DNA of 64,000 nucleotides from Rufibacter sediminis (GCF_014269285.1 NZ_JACOAF010000004.1:1-64000); one strand, 5' to 3'; positions 44,462-53,570 are shown, counted from the stretch's first letter. The notes: generated from the letters alone by a model not told the origin. A program made the numbers and translations.

Positions 44462-45540
44462 GTAATACCTACGGATCCATTTTCAGGATCACCACTTTTG
44501 GAGAATCACACGGTACGGCCGTGGGCGTCATCGTAGACGGCTGTCCCGCCGGCCTCCCTATTACCATCGAAGAAATTCAGGCTGCGTTGGACCGCCGCCG
44601 ACCCGGTCAGTCCAAAATTACTACACCCCGCGACGAGAAAGACCAGGTGCAGATTCTCTCCGGCATTTTCAACGGCCAGACTCAGGGAACGCCCATCGCC
44701 TTGGCAGTCTTCAACAAAGACCAGGCGAGTCATGATTATTCACACATAGAAAACGCCTTCCGGCCCTCGCACGCAGATTACACCTACACGGCCAAATACG
44801 GCTCCCGCGATCACCGCGGCGGCGGAAGAAGTTCCGCTAGGGAAACGCTGGCGCGGGTGGCGGCCGGCGTATTGGCCCAGAAGTTTCTGGCGCAGCAGGG
44901 CATCCAGATTACGGCCTATGTGTCGCAGGTGGGGCCCATCCACGCGCCCGCTGATTACACCCAGTTGGACCTGAGCCAGGTAGACAGCAACATCGTGCGC
45001 TGTCCGCACCCCGAGACGGCCCAAACCATGATTCAGCTCATTGAGGAAACCCGCGACAAACTGGATACCGTGGGTGGGGTGGTTTCCTGCGTCATCACCG
45101 GGGTACCGGCCGGCTTGGGCGAACCGGTGTTTGATAAACTGCACGCCGAGTTGGGCAAGGCCATGCTGAGCATCAACGCCGTGAAAGGCTTTGAGTACGG
45201 TAGCGGCTTTGAAGGGGTGAGCATGTATGGCTCGCAGCACAACGATGTCTTCTACACCGATGACGCAGGTCAGGTGAAAACCCGCACGAACCACTCCGGC
45301 GGCATCCAGGGTGGTATTTCCAACGGGCAGGACATCTATTTCAAAGTCGCTTTTAAACCAGTGGCCACTATTCTGCAGCCGCAAACCACTATTGACCAAA
45401 GCGGGCAGGAAATCACCCTGCAAGGCAAAGGTCGCCATGATCCCTGCGTTCTCCCGAGGGCTGTTCCCATTGTAGATGCGATGGCGGCGCTGGTGTTAGC
45501 GGACTTTGTATTGCGGCAGCGGGCGAATAAAATAGCTTAG
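44458..45540 (+). CDS. aroC: Chorismate synthase
   Basis: A 360-residue enzyme that turns EPSP into chorismate, the branch point to aromatic amino acids, folate and menaquinone; it needs reduced FMN. Signature blocks are [15 protein letters not shown] at the start, [20 protein letters not shown] in the centre and [18 protein letters not shown] later, with [16 protein letters not shown] near the end. Length is normal. The ATG lies within the last codons of the BatD gene. A hairpin repeat follows its stop by two bases and ends in T, so it may be the terminator. Confidence 0.97.
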   Translation: MSNTYGSIFRITTFGESHGTAVGVIVDGCPAGLPITIEEIQAALDRRRPGQSKITTPRDEKDQVQILSGIFNGQTQGTPIALAVFNKDQASHDYSHIENAFRPSHADYTYTAKYGSRDHRGGGRSSARETLARVAAGVLAQKFLAQQGIQITAYVSQVGPIHAPADYTQLDLSQVDSNIVRCPHPETAQTMIQLIEETRDKLDTVGGVVSCVITGVPAGLGEPVFDKLHAELGKAMLSINAVKGFEYGSGFEGVSMYGSQHNDVFYTDDAGQVKTRTNHSGGIQGGISNGQDIYFKVAFKPVATILQPQTTIDQSGQEITLQGKGRHDPCVLPRAVPIVDAMAALVLADFVLRQRANKIA

Positions 45541-45542
45541 TC

Positions 45543-45577
45543 GTTTTGGGCCTGTTTTTTGAAAACAGGCCCTTTTT
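45543..45577 (+). repeat. Hairpin repeat acting as aroC terminator
   Basis: GTTTTGGGCCTGTTTT and GAAAACAGGCCC followed by TTTTT; here the right outer arm is replaced by a T-run, giving a typical intrinsic terminator. Confidence 0.8.
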
Positions 45578-45905
45578 ATGGATGCACCTGTTTTTGCCTC
45601 TTCTATCGGATATCGGTTTAGCGCATTTTTGGAAACGTAGTCCGCTGGTGCAGGCGGAAGACTGTTTATATCTTGGGAATGCAGTCCGTTTATTCTGGCG
45701 GAGGGCCGGTGTTGGCGTTGGTGCACACACTGGATTGTTGCATGGTTTCCCTTCGTGCGCTCACGGCCGCGAGGCCCCACCTTCCGAGTTCGCACTGTTG
45801 TTTTAGCCTTGGCCAGCAGGCCTGCCGCATGCGCGGCACCAGGTCTAAAACAAAGGCGCTCACCCGAAAGGCTAGAAACGGAAATGCGTCAGTAAGAACG
45901 CCTCA

Positions 45906-45936
45906 GACCTCACAGGTTTTCAAAACCTGTGAGGTC
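45906..45936. repeat. Palindrome with GACCTCACAGG arms
   Basis: GACCTCACAGGTTTT and its exact complement around a single C. The same half-site, in the opposite order, forms the hairpin at 56737-56769. Confidence 0.92.
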
Positions 45937-45944
45937 TTCTCTGG

Positions 45945-45987
45945 GATTCCCCCTTTGAAGGGGGCGAAGGGGGATGTTTACACCTGC
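45945..45987 (-). repeat. 43-nt dispersed repeat, copy 2
   Basis: Exact reverse complement of 20164-20206. Confidence 0.92.
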
Positions 45988-46020
45988 CGATCCTAGCATT
46001 CCCTTATTTAAAATCATGTA

Positions 46021-46042
46021 GAGACAAGGCATGCCTTGTCTC
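46021..46042. repeat. 22-nt perfect palindrome
   Basis: GAGACAAGGCA followed directly by its complement TGCCTTGTCTC. Similar GAGAC...GTCTC palindromes are, from memory, dispersed in several bacterial genomes. Confidence 0.85.
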
Positions 46043-46100
46043 CGACGGTTTCTTGGTAACTAGGCACCAATTTTCCCGGCAGCAAGGCAGCAACTTGAAT

Positions 46101-46164
46101 ACACACAAAAAAGCGTTTGGGGGCTGTTTTCTGAAAAACAGCCCCCAAACGCTTTTTTGTGTGT
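46101..46164. terminator. 64-nt hairpin, extended member of the repeat family
   Basis: Perfect 30-nt arms (46101-46130 and 46135-46164; core AGCGTTTGGGGGCTGTTTT) around CTGA, with A-run and T-run in the outer stem. It lies 14 bases after the stop of the antiporter gene and can terminate in both directions. Confidence 0.93.
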
Positions 46165-46178
46165 TGCTCTAAATTCCC

Positions 46179-47555
46179 TTAATAAATCACCAGAAGCCAG
46201 ATAAGTGCCAGCACCGGGAGCAGGTAAATGAGAGAGTATTTGAACATGTACTGGAAGAACGGCGGCATCTTCACGCCCGCCTGTTCGGCGATGGATTTCA
46301 CCATGAAGTTGGGACCGTTCCCGATGTAGGTCATCGCCCCGAAAAGCACGGCTCCAATGGAGATCGCTTCTAGGATCAGGAGGGTTTCGGGGGTTTGGCC
46401 CAGGCCGTAGGCGAAGTCGTGCACCTGGGTGGTGTTGGCGTAGTTGAGGTGGTATTTGGCCATGCCCAGCGACAGGAAGTTGGCGTAGGTAGGCGCGTTG
46501 TCCAGCACCCCGGAAAGCGAACCGGTTACCCAGTAGAACACCGTAGGGGTCAGTTTGGCGGCAAATTCAGGCGATGAGGCCAGCTCGGCGGAAAGCTGGA
46601 GAGCCGGCATCATGGTGAAGAAGATCCCGAAGAACAGGAACACCACTTCCAGAATGGGGTCAAAGGTGAAGTGGTTACCGTTAAGGGCGGTGCGGCTGGC
46701 AAACTTAAAGCACAGGAAAGCGGCACTTAGTTGCACCAGTTCCCGCACAAAGGACACCTTGATGCCACCTTCCATCGGGATGTAGGGCAGCCAGTCAAAG
46801 GAGGCCGGGTTCAGGAAAGTAGCGCCAATGATCACTGCCAGCCAAAGCAGGTTGCGCTTGCCGGTAAAGAAGAACTCGGTCTTGGCCTCAATTTTGGCCT
46901 TCACCTCCGCTTTGGGCGTAAATCCCTCTTTGTTGCGGCTGTCCAGCACAAAGAAAATGGCGCAGAGCGAGCCAACGGCAAGCGCCCAGGGTGTGAAGAG
47001 GTGTTGCAGCGTCCAGAAGAACGGCACGCCTTTCAGGAACCCGATGAACAGCGGCGGATCTCCCAGCGGCGTTAACATACCCCCGGCGTTGCTCACAATG
47101 AAGATGAAGAACACAATCTGGTAAGGCTTGATGCGGTGGTTGTTCAGCCGGATGAAAGGCCGGATGAGCAGGAGAGACGCGCCGGTGGTTCCTATTATAT
47201 TAGCGATGACGGCGCCAAACAGCAGAATGCCCACGTTGATGAGCGGCGTGGCATTGGCGTTGGCGTTGATGTAAATTCCACCGGAGGCGATGTACAGAGA
47301 ACTCAGCAGAATGGCGAAAGAGGCGTACTCGGCCAGGGTCTCGGCGGGCAGGTGCGTGTCATGCAGCACAAACAGGTAGTACGCCAGCACCAGCAAGCCC
47401 AATCCTACCGAAATGTTCTTAAACTGATGGTGCCAGAAATTGGGGAAGAAAATAGGCCCGGTGGCGATCAGGCCAATCAGCAAGGCAAAGGGAATAATCA
47501 GGAAACCAGGTACATCCGGCGGGGAGGCCGCCAGTAGAACATTGGCAAAAAGCAT
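46179..47555 (-). CDS. Sodium:proton antiporter, NhaD/ion-transporter superfamily
   Basis: A 458-residue inner-membrane carrier with about 12 hydrophobic segments. Conserved blocks include IGTTGASLLLIRPFIR, FFIFIVSNAGGMLTPLGDPP and VTGSLSGVLDNAPTYANF, the paired GxxxTPxGDPP and SxxxDNxPT motifs of the NhaD/ArsB group. It probably exchanges Na+ or Li+ for H+; citrate or arsenite transport by relatives makes this less than certain. ATG at 47555. It is divergent from the Nfu gene. Confidence 0.87.
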   Translation of the reverse strand: MLFANVLLAASPPDVPGFLIIPFALLIGLIATGPIFFPNFWHHQFKNISVGLGLLVLAYYLFVLHDTHLPAETLAEYASFAILLSSLYIASGGIYINANANATPLINVGILLFGAVIANIIGTTGASLLLIRPFIRLNNHRIKPYQIVFFIFIVSNAGGMLTPLGDPPLFIGFLKGVPFFWTLQHLFTPWALAVGSLCAIFFVLDSRNKEGFTPKAEVKAKIEAKTEFFFTGKRNLLWLAVIIGATFLNPASFDWLPYIPMEGGIKVSFVRELVQLSAAFLCFKFASRTALNGNHFTFDPILEVVFLFFGIFFTMMPALQLSAELASSPEFAAKLTPTVFYWVTGSLSGVLDNAPTYANFLSLGMAKYHLNYANTTQVHDFAYGLGQTPETLLILEAISIGAVLFGAMTYIGNGPNFMVKSIAEQAGVKMPPFFQYMFKYSLIYLLPVLALIWLLVIY

Positions 47556-47617
47556 AAGCGCGTGGGTTAATGGAACATGGTAGTAGGGTAAAGTTACGGT
47601 TTCTGACCCAAAGCCCC

Positions 47618-47660
47618 TGCGTTTTAGGCCCGCTTTCCTGAAAACCGGCCCACAACGCAG
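47618..47660. repeat. Intergenic hairpin repeat (GGCCTGTTTT family)
   Basis: CTGCGTTTTAGGCCCG ... GGCCCACAACGCAG. It lies between two divergent genes. Confidence 0.75.
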
Positions 47661-47769
47661 AAAAGGTGGTTCCCAAGAAGTAACTAACAGGTATCGGAAT
47701 TTCTCGCTAATTTTGGAAACTTAAATACTTGAGCGTAAGTTTTTACTATAGATTAATAAGAAGACAGCC

Positions 47770-48387
47770 ATGACTGATAATACAACCAAGACGGTATCTG
47801 TGTACGCGGAAGCGAACCCTAACCCGGAGTCAATGAAATTTGTTTTGAACTCCACCCTGTTAGGCGAGGGCGGCAGCGTGGATTATCCAACGGTAGAAAG
47901 CGCCGTGGAGTCTCCGTTTGCGCAGGAGCTGTTCAACTTTGACTACGTGTCGCGCGTGTTCATCGCGAGCAACTTCGTCACCGTGACCAAAAATTCTCCG
48001 GTGGCTTGGCCGCAGCTGATCCCAGAACTCAGAACCTTCATCAAATCATACATTGAGGCCGGCGGCCCCATCTTCATCGGAACGCCGGTGACCAGCACGG
48101 CTGCCTCGGCCTCGGCCGAAGTTTCCGCTGATCTTTCCGCGGAGGACACCGAGATCTCCCAGAAAGTAATTGACCTGCTGGAGAACTACGTGCGTCCGGC
48201 GGTAGAGCAGGATGGTGGTAACATCACCTTCCGTTCGTACAAAGAAGGCGTGGTGACCGTGAACCTGCAAGGTTCCTGCAGCGGCTGCCCGTCGGCTACC
48301 GTTACTCTGAAAGCCGGTATTGAGAACCTGCTGAAGCGCATGGTGCCCGAGGTACAGGAAGTAGTAGCCGAGGGCGTGGTGCTCTAA
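47770..48387 (+). CDS. Nfu-type iron-sulfur cluster scaffold
   Basis: A 205-residue protein. The N-terminal Nfu_N domain (about 5-100) starts VYAEANPNPESMKFVLN, and the C-terminal NifU domain (about 125-200) carries the cluster ligands in GSCSGCPSATVTL. They are joined by an Ala/Ser/Glu-rich linker (TAASASAEVSADLSAE). It carries 4Fe-4S clusters to target enzymes. ATG at 47770. A possible -7 element TAATTTTG is at 47708-47715 but without -33. It stands alone; suf genes are not adjacent. Confidence 0.93.
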   Translation: MTDNTTKTVSVYAEANPNPESMKFVLNSTLLGEGGSVDYPTVESAVESPFAQELFNFDYVSRVFIASNFVTVTKNSPVAWPQLIPELRTFIKSYIEAGGPIFIGTPVTSTAASASAEVSADLSAEDTEISQKVIDLLENYVRPAVEQDGGNITFRSYKEGVVTVNLQGSCSGCPSATVTLKAGIENLLKRMVPEVQEVVAEGVVL

Positions 48388-48410
48388 GCGTTGTTTCCCT
48401 TGATTAGAAG

Positions 48411-48436
48411 AAAGGCCCTGAGAAATCAGGGCCTTT
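48411..48436 (+). terminator. Terminator after the Nfu gene
   Basis: AAAGGCCCTGA and TCAGGGCCTTT with a GAAA loop, then T-run; a hairpin-family repeat (48440-48474) follows at once. Confidence 0.9.
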
Positions 48437-48439
48437 TTC

Positions 48440-48474
48440 GTTTTGGGCCTGTTTCTGGAAAAGAGGCCCAAAAC
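48440..48474. repeat. Intergenic hairpin repeat (GGCCTGTTTT family)
   Basis: GTTTTGGGCCTG ... GAGGCCCAAAAC, immediately behind the Nfu terminator. Confidence 0.85.
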
Positions 48475-48584
48475 AGACCCGCTTTCCGGTGAATCTGGCG
48501 CCAGAACCACGTTCTATATTCCAGAAAAGGGATACTTCCATTTCTTTTCCCTATTTTCAAAGCTGATTACCAAACTACACCTGA

Positions 48585-50231
48585 ATGTCAACATCAGCTT
48601 CAAAGCACCCGAAGGGCCTGTATTTCCTTTTTCTGGCGGAAATGTGGGAGCGCTTCGGCTATTACCTCATGATCGGGATTTTCTTCCTGTACATGACCGA
48701 TACCCAGAGCGGCGGCATGGGATTACCCAAAAACCAGGGTTCTGATATCTACGGCACCTTCATCGCGCTGGTCTTTTTAACCCCGTTCATTGGCGGCCTG
48801 CTGGCCGATAGGCTCCTGGGCTACCGGCTCTCCATCACCATCGGCGGCGTGCTCATGGGGCTGGGCTACTGCGGTTTGGCCATCCCCGGCGATACATTCT
48901 TTTACCTTTCCCTGGCGCTCATTGTGATTGGCAACGGGTTTTTCAAGGCCAACATCTCTACGTTATTAGGCAATCTGTATTCAGAGCCGCAGTACCTGCC
49001 CCAGAAAGACACAGGCTACAACATCTTTTACATGGGCATTAACGTGGGCGCCTTCATCTGCAACTTTGTGGCGGCCTACCTGCGCAACACCTACGGCTGG
49101 GGCTTCGCGTTTCTGGCGGCGGGCGTGGGCATGTTCATCGGGCTGATTATCTTCTGGGCCGGAAACAAAACCCACCGCGACTACGACATCCGGAAACCGG
49201 CCCAACCGCATGACATGCCGCTCTGGAAAGTCTTCGGGTTGGTGATTCTGCCCGCCATAATTGTGGGCGTACTGAGCTGGGTCTTGATTCCCGGCGACGT
49301 TTTTGGCTCCGATTCCACCGATGCGTTCATTTTCGGCTCCATTCCTATCATCCTGTTCTACGTGAGCCTCTGGGCTCGGGCCTCGGTGGAAGACAAGAAA
49401 CCCATTGCGGCGCTGCTCTCCATCTTTGCGGTGGTGGTGGTGTTCTGGGGCGTGTTCAAACAGAACGGCACGGCGCTCACCACCTGGGCCGAGTATTACA
49501 CTGACCGCAGCCTGCCCGAAGCGCTGGAGAAACCGGCCGCTTCGTTGGGCATGGTGCAGCAGGTAGACGCCACGCCCACCACGGTGCCAGACTTTGATGC
49601 CGCCTTCAGGACCCGTACCGATGAAGCCGGGAAAGTGATTACCAAAGAAGGCGCGGCCCCGTACCTGAACAACCTTCCGCAGGAAGAATGGCCGCAGGAA
49701 GGCAGTTCCTTGTCCCTGATTTCCACGGAGCTGTTTCAGTCCATCAACCCGTTCTTCGTGATTATCCTGACGCCGGTAGTGGTGGGCTTCTTCGGGTTGC
49801 TGCGCCGCAAAGGCAAAGAACCGAGCACTCCGGCTAAAATGGCGCTGGGTCTGTTTGTCACGGGCTTGTCCACGTTGGTGATGGTGGGCGCGGTGTGGGC
49901 CGGTGGCAACGGGCAGGACAAAGTCTCCAGCCTGTGGCTGGTGGGCACCTATTTTGTGGTGACGTTGGGCGAACTCTGCCTCAGCCCGATGGGCTTGTCA
50001 CTGGTTTCCAAGGTAAGCCCGCCGCGCCTCACGGCCCTCATGATGGGTGGTTGGTTTATCGCTACGTCCATCGGGAACAAGCTGTCCGGGATTCTGGCCA
50101 GCCTCTGGGACACCTATGATGACAAACAGTACTTCTTCTGGGTGAACTTCGCGGTAACCGTCTCGGCGGCCTTGGTGCTGGTGCTCATGCTCAAATGGCT
50201 GCGCCGAATCATGGAGAAACCTGCTCTTTGA
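48585..50231 (+). CDS. Peptide MFS transporter (POT/PTR2 family)
   Basis: A 548-residue proton-coupled di- and tripeptide carrier. The family motif ExxERFxYY is EMWERFGYY in helix 1, FxxFY-like parts are present, and the PTR2 block is GNGFFKANISTLLGNLY. About 14 helices are expected, as in bacterial POT proteins, with a polar insert of about 90 residues (DRSLPEALEKPAASLGMVQQ and on) between late helices that is long for bacteria but usual in Bacteroidota. ATG at 48585. Confidence 0.94.
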   Translation: MSTSASKHPKGLYFLFLAEMWERFGYYLMIGIFFLYMTDTQSGGMGLPKNQGSDIYGTFIALVFLTPFIGGLLADRLLGYRLSITIGGVLMGLGYCGLAIPGDTFFYLSLALIVIGNGFFKANISTLLGNLYSEPQYLPQKDTGYNIFYMGINVGAFICNFVAAYLRNTYGWGFAFLAAGVGMFIGLIIFWAGNKTHRDYDIRKPAQPHDMPLWKVFGLVILPAIIVGVLSWVLIPGDVFGSDSTDAFIFGSIPIILFYVSLWARASVEDKKPIAALLSIFAVVVVFWGVFKQNGTALTTWAEYYTDRSLPEALEKPAASLGMVQQVDATPTTVPDFDAAFRTRTDEAGKVITKEGAAPYLNNLPQEEWPQEGSSLSLISTELFQSINPFFVIILTPVVVGFFGLLRRKGKEPSTPAKMALGLFVTGLSTLVMVGAVWAGGNGQDKVSSLWLVGTYFVVTLGELCLSPMGLSLVSKVSPPRLTALMMGGWFIATSIGNKLSGILASLWDTYDDKQYFFWVNFAVTVSAALVLVLMLKWLRRIMEKPAL

Positions 50232-50307
50232 TGGGTCCTGAGATTAAAGTTGACGATGAGCTCCTCCTGAAATAGGGCAAACCTCTGGTTCAGCTTAACA
50301 AAGAATC

Positions 50308-50356
50308 GCCTCTGCTTTAGGCCTGTTTTTCAGAAAACGGGCCTAAAGCAGGGGCG
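50308..50356. repeat. Intergenic hairpin repeat (GGCCTGTTTT family)
   Basis: Arms of about 23 nt (TCTGCTTTAGGCCTGTTTT with its inverse), two mismatches, 76 bases after the POT stop codon. Outer stem differs from other copies in both arms. Confidence 0.88.
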
Positions 50357-50636
50357 ATTTGCGTATCAGCCTTTCAGCGTAACAGAGGTTGGGTTTACAG
50401 TAAAATTCCGGCCAGGGCCACCGACATGGAGGAGGCCAGCGTGCCGCAGAAGCCTGCTTGCGGCTCTTTTCTGGAAAGAAGGCTTAAAACGCGGTACTTG
50501 CCGGGAGCGCCTTTCTGACTGGCTAGTAGCTGGAGAGCTTATCGGTTTCAATTTCCTTCAACTCAGTAGTTTCCGCCGGCGGCTGTGCCGGATTTTCCGG
50601 GAATAATTGTTTCTTTAGAGAAACAATGCGGCAGTT
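50357..50636. other. Gene-free interval before the APC permease
   Basis: Contains only a half copy of the hairpin repeat (about 50461-50494). No gene or clear promoter is seen. Confidence 0.5.
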
Positions 50637-52058
50637 ATGAGCAATACAAAGCAACTGAACCGGTCCCTGGGTTTACGCCTGGTGGTAGTGGTGGTGATCG
50701 GGAACATCATTGGCTCGGGCGTGTACAAAAAAGTCGCGCCCATGGCCGCCGAGCTCCATTCACCAGGCTGGGTGTTGGTCTGCTGGGTGTTGGGTGGCAT
50801 CATCACGCTGTTCGGGGCGCTGAGCAACGCCGAGATCGCCGGTCTGCTAGCCGATACCGGCGGCGAGTACGCCTACTTCAAGCGCATCTACAACCGGTTC
50901 TTCGCCTTCATCTATGGCTGGTCATTGTTCACGGTCATCCAGACGGCGGCCATTTCTTCTTTGGCCTATGTGTTTGCCCAGTCACTGCACAGTCTGGCAG
51001 CCATTCCGACGCTGTTGCCGTCTTGGGCAGACGTGAACGTGGCCGGCGTTTTCTATCCCTTCGCTGATCTGAGCATGAAACTCACGGCCATTCTCCTGAT
51101 TGTGGCCCTGACCTGGATCAACACCAAAGGCATGAAAGCGGGAGCGGGGCTGAGTACGGCCATTCTCCTGCTCGTTTTTGCGGGCATCTTTCTCATTATC
51201 TTCTTCGGGGCCAGCAGCAGCCAAGCCGACCTGAGCCGGAGTTTCGATCTGCGAACCACCAACAATACGCCGGTCACCTTCAGCGCGGTGTTTGCGGCCA
51301 TGCTGTCGGCGTTTTGGGCGTACCAGGGCTGGGCGGCCATTGGGTTCGTGGGCGGCGAGATCAAAGATGCGAAACGGAACATCCCCCGGGGCATCACCAT
51401 TGGCGTGCTCACGGTGATTCTGATTTACCTGCTGGTGAACGCGACGTACCTGTCGTTGCTGCCGGTTGAGGCGCTGGAGGACGTGTACGCCGCCGGAAAC
51501 AAGATTGCCGCCATTGAGGCCGTGAAAAGCTTCTGGGAAACGGGCGGGTTCTTTATCTCGGTGCTGATCCTGATTACCACGCTGGGCTGCACCAACGCCA
51601 CCATTCTGGCCAGCTGCCGCACGTATTTCGCCATGGCCCGCGAAGGACTTTTCTTTCAGAAAGCGGCCGCCTTGAACAAAGCCGAGGTGCCGGGCAATTC
51701 CCTGGTGTTCCAGTGCGTCTGGGCCTGTGTGCTGGTGCTATCCGGCACCTTTGACCAACTCACCGACATGATCATCTTCGCCGTGTTCATTTACTACGGA
51801 GCCACCACGCTGGGTGTCTTTATCCTGAGAAAGAAAATGCCCGATGCGCCCCGTCCGTACAAAGTGTGGGGTTACCCCGTGGTGCCCGCCATCATGGTGC
51901 TGTTCTGCGCGGCCCTGTTCTGCAACACCATCTTCGTGCGTCCCCGGGAAGCAGGCATTGGCATGATCTTGATGCTTACGGGCATTCCCATGTACTGGTG
52001 GTTTTTGAAAAACAACGTCCGGAAAGAGGAGCCGGTACAAGAAGTCAGCAGAGTGTAA
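50637..52058 (+). CDS. Amino acid permease, APC superfamily
   Basis: A 473-residue carrier with 12 helices. Helix 1 contains VVVVIGNIIGSGVYKK, the unwound GxIIGSG substrate site of LAT-type permeases, and GGEYAYFKRIYNRFFAFIYG and WAAIGFVGGEIKDAKRNIPR follow as in the family. It takes up or exchanges neutral amino acids; which one is unknown. ATG at 50637. It converges on the YitT gene, with one hairpin repeat between. Confidence 0.92.
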   Translation: MSNTKQLNRSLGLRLVVVVVIGNIIGSGVYKKVAPMAAELHSPGWVLVCWVLGGIITLFGALSNAEIAGLLADTGGEYAYFKRIYNRFFAFIYGWSLFTVIQTAAISSLAYVFAQSLHSLAAIPTLLPSWADVNVAGVFYPFADLSMKLTAILLIVALTWINTKGMKAGAGLSTAILLLVFAGIFLIIFFGASSSQADLSRSFDLRTTNNTPVTFSAVFAAMLSAFWAYQGWAAIGFVGGEIKDAKRNIPRGITIGVLTVILIYLLVNATYLSLLPVEALEDVYAAGNKIAAIEAVKSFWETGGFFISVLILITTLGCTNATILASCRTYFAMAREGLFFQKAAALNKAEVPGNSLVFQCVWACVLVLSGTFDQLTDMIIFAVFIYYGATTLGVFILRKKMPDAPRPYKVWGYPVVPAIMVLFCAALFCNTIFVRPREAGIGMILMLTGIPMYWWFLKNNVRKEEPVQEVSRV

Positions 52059-52088
52059 ATTTCCTGCGCTCTTTTACCAGATAAGAGA

Positions 52089-52136
52089 AGAGGTGTTTTG
52101 GGCCTGTTTTACTGAAAACAGACCCAAAACACCTCT
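52089..52136. terminator. Hairpin repeat between convergent genes
   Basis: 22-nt arms (AGAGGTGTTTTGGGCC and its inverse) around ACTG with one mismatch. It lies 31 and 38 bases from the two stop codons and is the only stem in the gap, so it is the likely terminator for both. Confidence 0.85.
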
Positions 52137-52173
52137 CCCGATTTTACCTGCGTGCAGGCGAATTGGTTGAAGC

Positions 52174-53055
52174 TTAGTGCAGCGATCTTCTTTTCACCAT
52201 TCCGCCATCGGTGTCATCAATGCTTTGTTGGATCAGGAAAGCGTCTGGGTCAATGAGTTTCACCTCACGGCGCAGGGCCGGAATCTCCAGGCGGGTCACC
52301 ACGGTAAAGATGATGTCGATTTCCTGATTGTGGCCCCGTTTCCCGAAGCCGCGCTTGCCCTGGTAGATCGTCACGCCGCGGCCCAGCTTCTCGGTGATGG
52401 TGACACGTATCTCCTCGCTCAGTGCCGAGATGATGGTCACGCCCGTGTATTGTTCAATCCCGTGCAGCAGAAAATCGATCATCTTGGAGGCCGAGAAGTA
52501 CGTGAGAATGGAGTAGAGCGCCACATCAGTACCCAGGAAGAGGGCAGCCGTCAGGAAGATGATGATGTTCAGGATCAGAATCACGTCGCTCACCTTCAGA
52601 ACCGGGTAGGCTTTGCTCACCAGTACGGCGGCAATCTCCGTGCCGTCCAGCACCGAGCCGCCGCGCATGGCCAACCCAATCCCCAAGCCAATGAACACGC
52701 CCCCGAAGATGGCGGTGAGCATGGTGTCTGAGGTGAAATCAGGGAAAGTGATGAGCGCCAGACTCAGAGAAAGTCCTACAATGGCCAAAGCGCTTTTAAT
52801 TGCGAAAACGGGGCCCACATACCGGTAGCCCATGAAGATGAACGGCAGGTTGAGCATCACAATCAGCAGGGAAAGCGGTATCCCGAAGAGGTGCGTCAGC
52901 AGCATGGAAATACCCGTCACGCCGCCGTCAATCAGGTGGCTGGAGAGCAGGAAGCCTTTCAGGCCCATGCTGGCCGAAAGAATTCCGAGGAGGATGAGCA
53001 GGACGCTTTTAACTTCTGAGGCAAAAGTGAAGTGAGGGGTAGTGGTAGTCGGCAT
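52174..53055 (-). CDS. YitT family membrane protein with DUF2179
   Basis: A 293-residue protein with an N-terminal five-helix YitT domain (LLILLGILSASMGLKGFLL; GGVTGISMLLTHLFGIP; GGSVLDGTEIAAVLVSK) and a C-terminal cytosolic DUF2179 domain (GVTIISALSEEIRVTITEKL; GRGVTIYQGKRGFGKRGHNQ). Function is not known for the family. The ATG at 53055 is used; a TTG one codon before is possible. It is divergent from a small exported protein. Confidence 0.9.
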   Translation of the reverse strand: MPTTTTPHFTFASEVKSVLLILLGILSASMGLKGFLLSSHLIDGGVTGISMLLTHLFGIPLSLLIVMLNLPFIFMGYRYVGPVFAIKSALAIVGLSLSLALITFPDFTSDTMLTAIFGGVFIGLGIGLAMRGGSVLDGTEIAAVLVSKAYPVLKVSDVILILNIIIFLTAALFLGTDVALYSILTYFSASKMIDFLLHGIEQYTGVTIISALSEEIRVTITEKLGRGVTIYQGKRGFGKRGHNQEIDIIFTVVTRLEIPALRREVKLIDPDAFLIQQSIDDTDGGMVKRRSLH

Positions 53056-53174
53056 CAAAAAAGGGAAATTAAGGACCTGTGGGTTCTGGGCTCTTAAAGA
53101 TAAGCAGATTGTGTTTATCGTCTAGTGTTGAGGAACATTTGCCATTTAAGGCATTTAGCTTTTATTTTGTAAGA

Positions 53175-53570
53175 ATGCTGAATCTCGTCCTCAGAATAGC
53201 GAAACATCACCTGAAATACCCACTCATGTGGGTGGTGTTGCTCTGGGCGGTGACGTTGCCGGGTCAGGAGGCAGAGGTGTACCGTTTTCTGTTTTTCGGC
53301 CGTTCTGCACAAAACGCCCTCGAAACGGCACCGGGTTCGGCTGACCGCGAACGTTCTCAGGTGAAGCAGGAAGGCGTTCATGCCTTCCCCGATGCCAAAG
53401 CTTCCTCCTCTCCGGAGCTTAAGTTTCCGCCGGCCTTGAAGCCCACATCGCCGGAACTTTCCTTTGCTTTACTGGCTGGCCTAGCGCCCGACCTGCACGA
53501 CGGCATTTCCTTTGTTTCGCTCTTCCTGTCGCGGTTGTTGCCTTCTTCGCTGCAGCCCAACGCCCCGTAA
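53175..53570 (+). CDS. Small exported or membrane protein ending PNAP (first)
   Basis: A 131-residue protein I do not recognise. A basic head (LRIAKHHLKY) and hydrophobic stretch PLMWVVLLWAVTLPG form a signal or anchor. The centre is polar and low in order; the tail is SFVSLFLSRLLPSSLQPNAP. The gene at 60028 encodes a protein of the same size with a matching layout and tail (FLLQKVATQPISPNAP), so they are probably distant paralogues. The start at 53175 fits the signal. Bases near 53295-53333 are faintly like the hairpin repeat. Confidence 0.55.
   Translation: MLNLVLRIAKHHLKYPLMWVVLLWAVTLPGQEAEVYRFLFFGRSAQNALETAPGSADRERSQVKQEGVHAFPDAKASSSPELKFPPALKPTSPELSFALLAGLAPDLHDGISFVSLFLSRLLPSSLQPNAP

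Larger units (their letters stand above)
45578..46100. other. Repeat-dense gene-free interval of about 520 bases
   Basis: No gene. It holds a perfect palindrome with GACCTCACAGG arms (45906-45936), the second 43-nt dispersed repeat (45945-45987), a 22-nt palindrome (46021-46042) and, at its right edge, the large hairpin at 46101. Confidence 0.75.

Noticed and set aside
53175-53570. Considering the small gene at 53175 a chance frame
   Set aside because: Kept as a gene with modest confidence because its layout and tail match the product at 60028; the 32-codon upstream extension was dropped.
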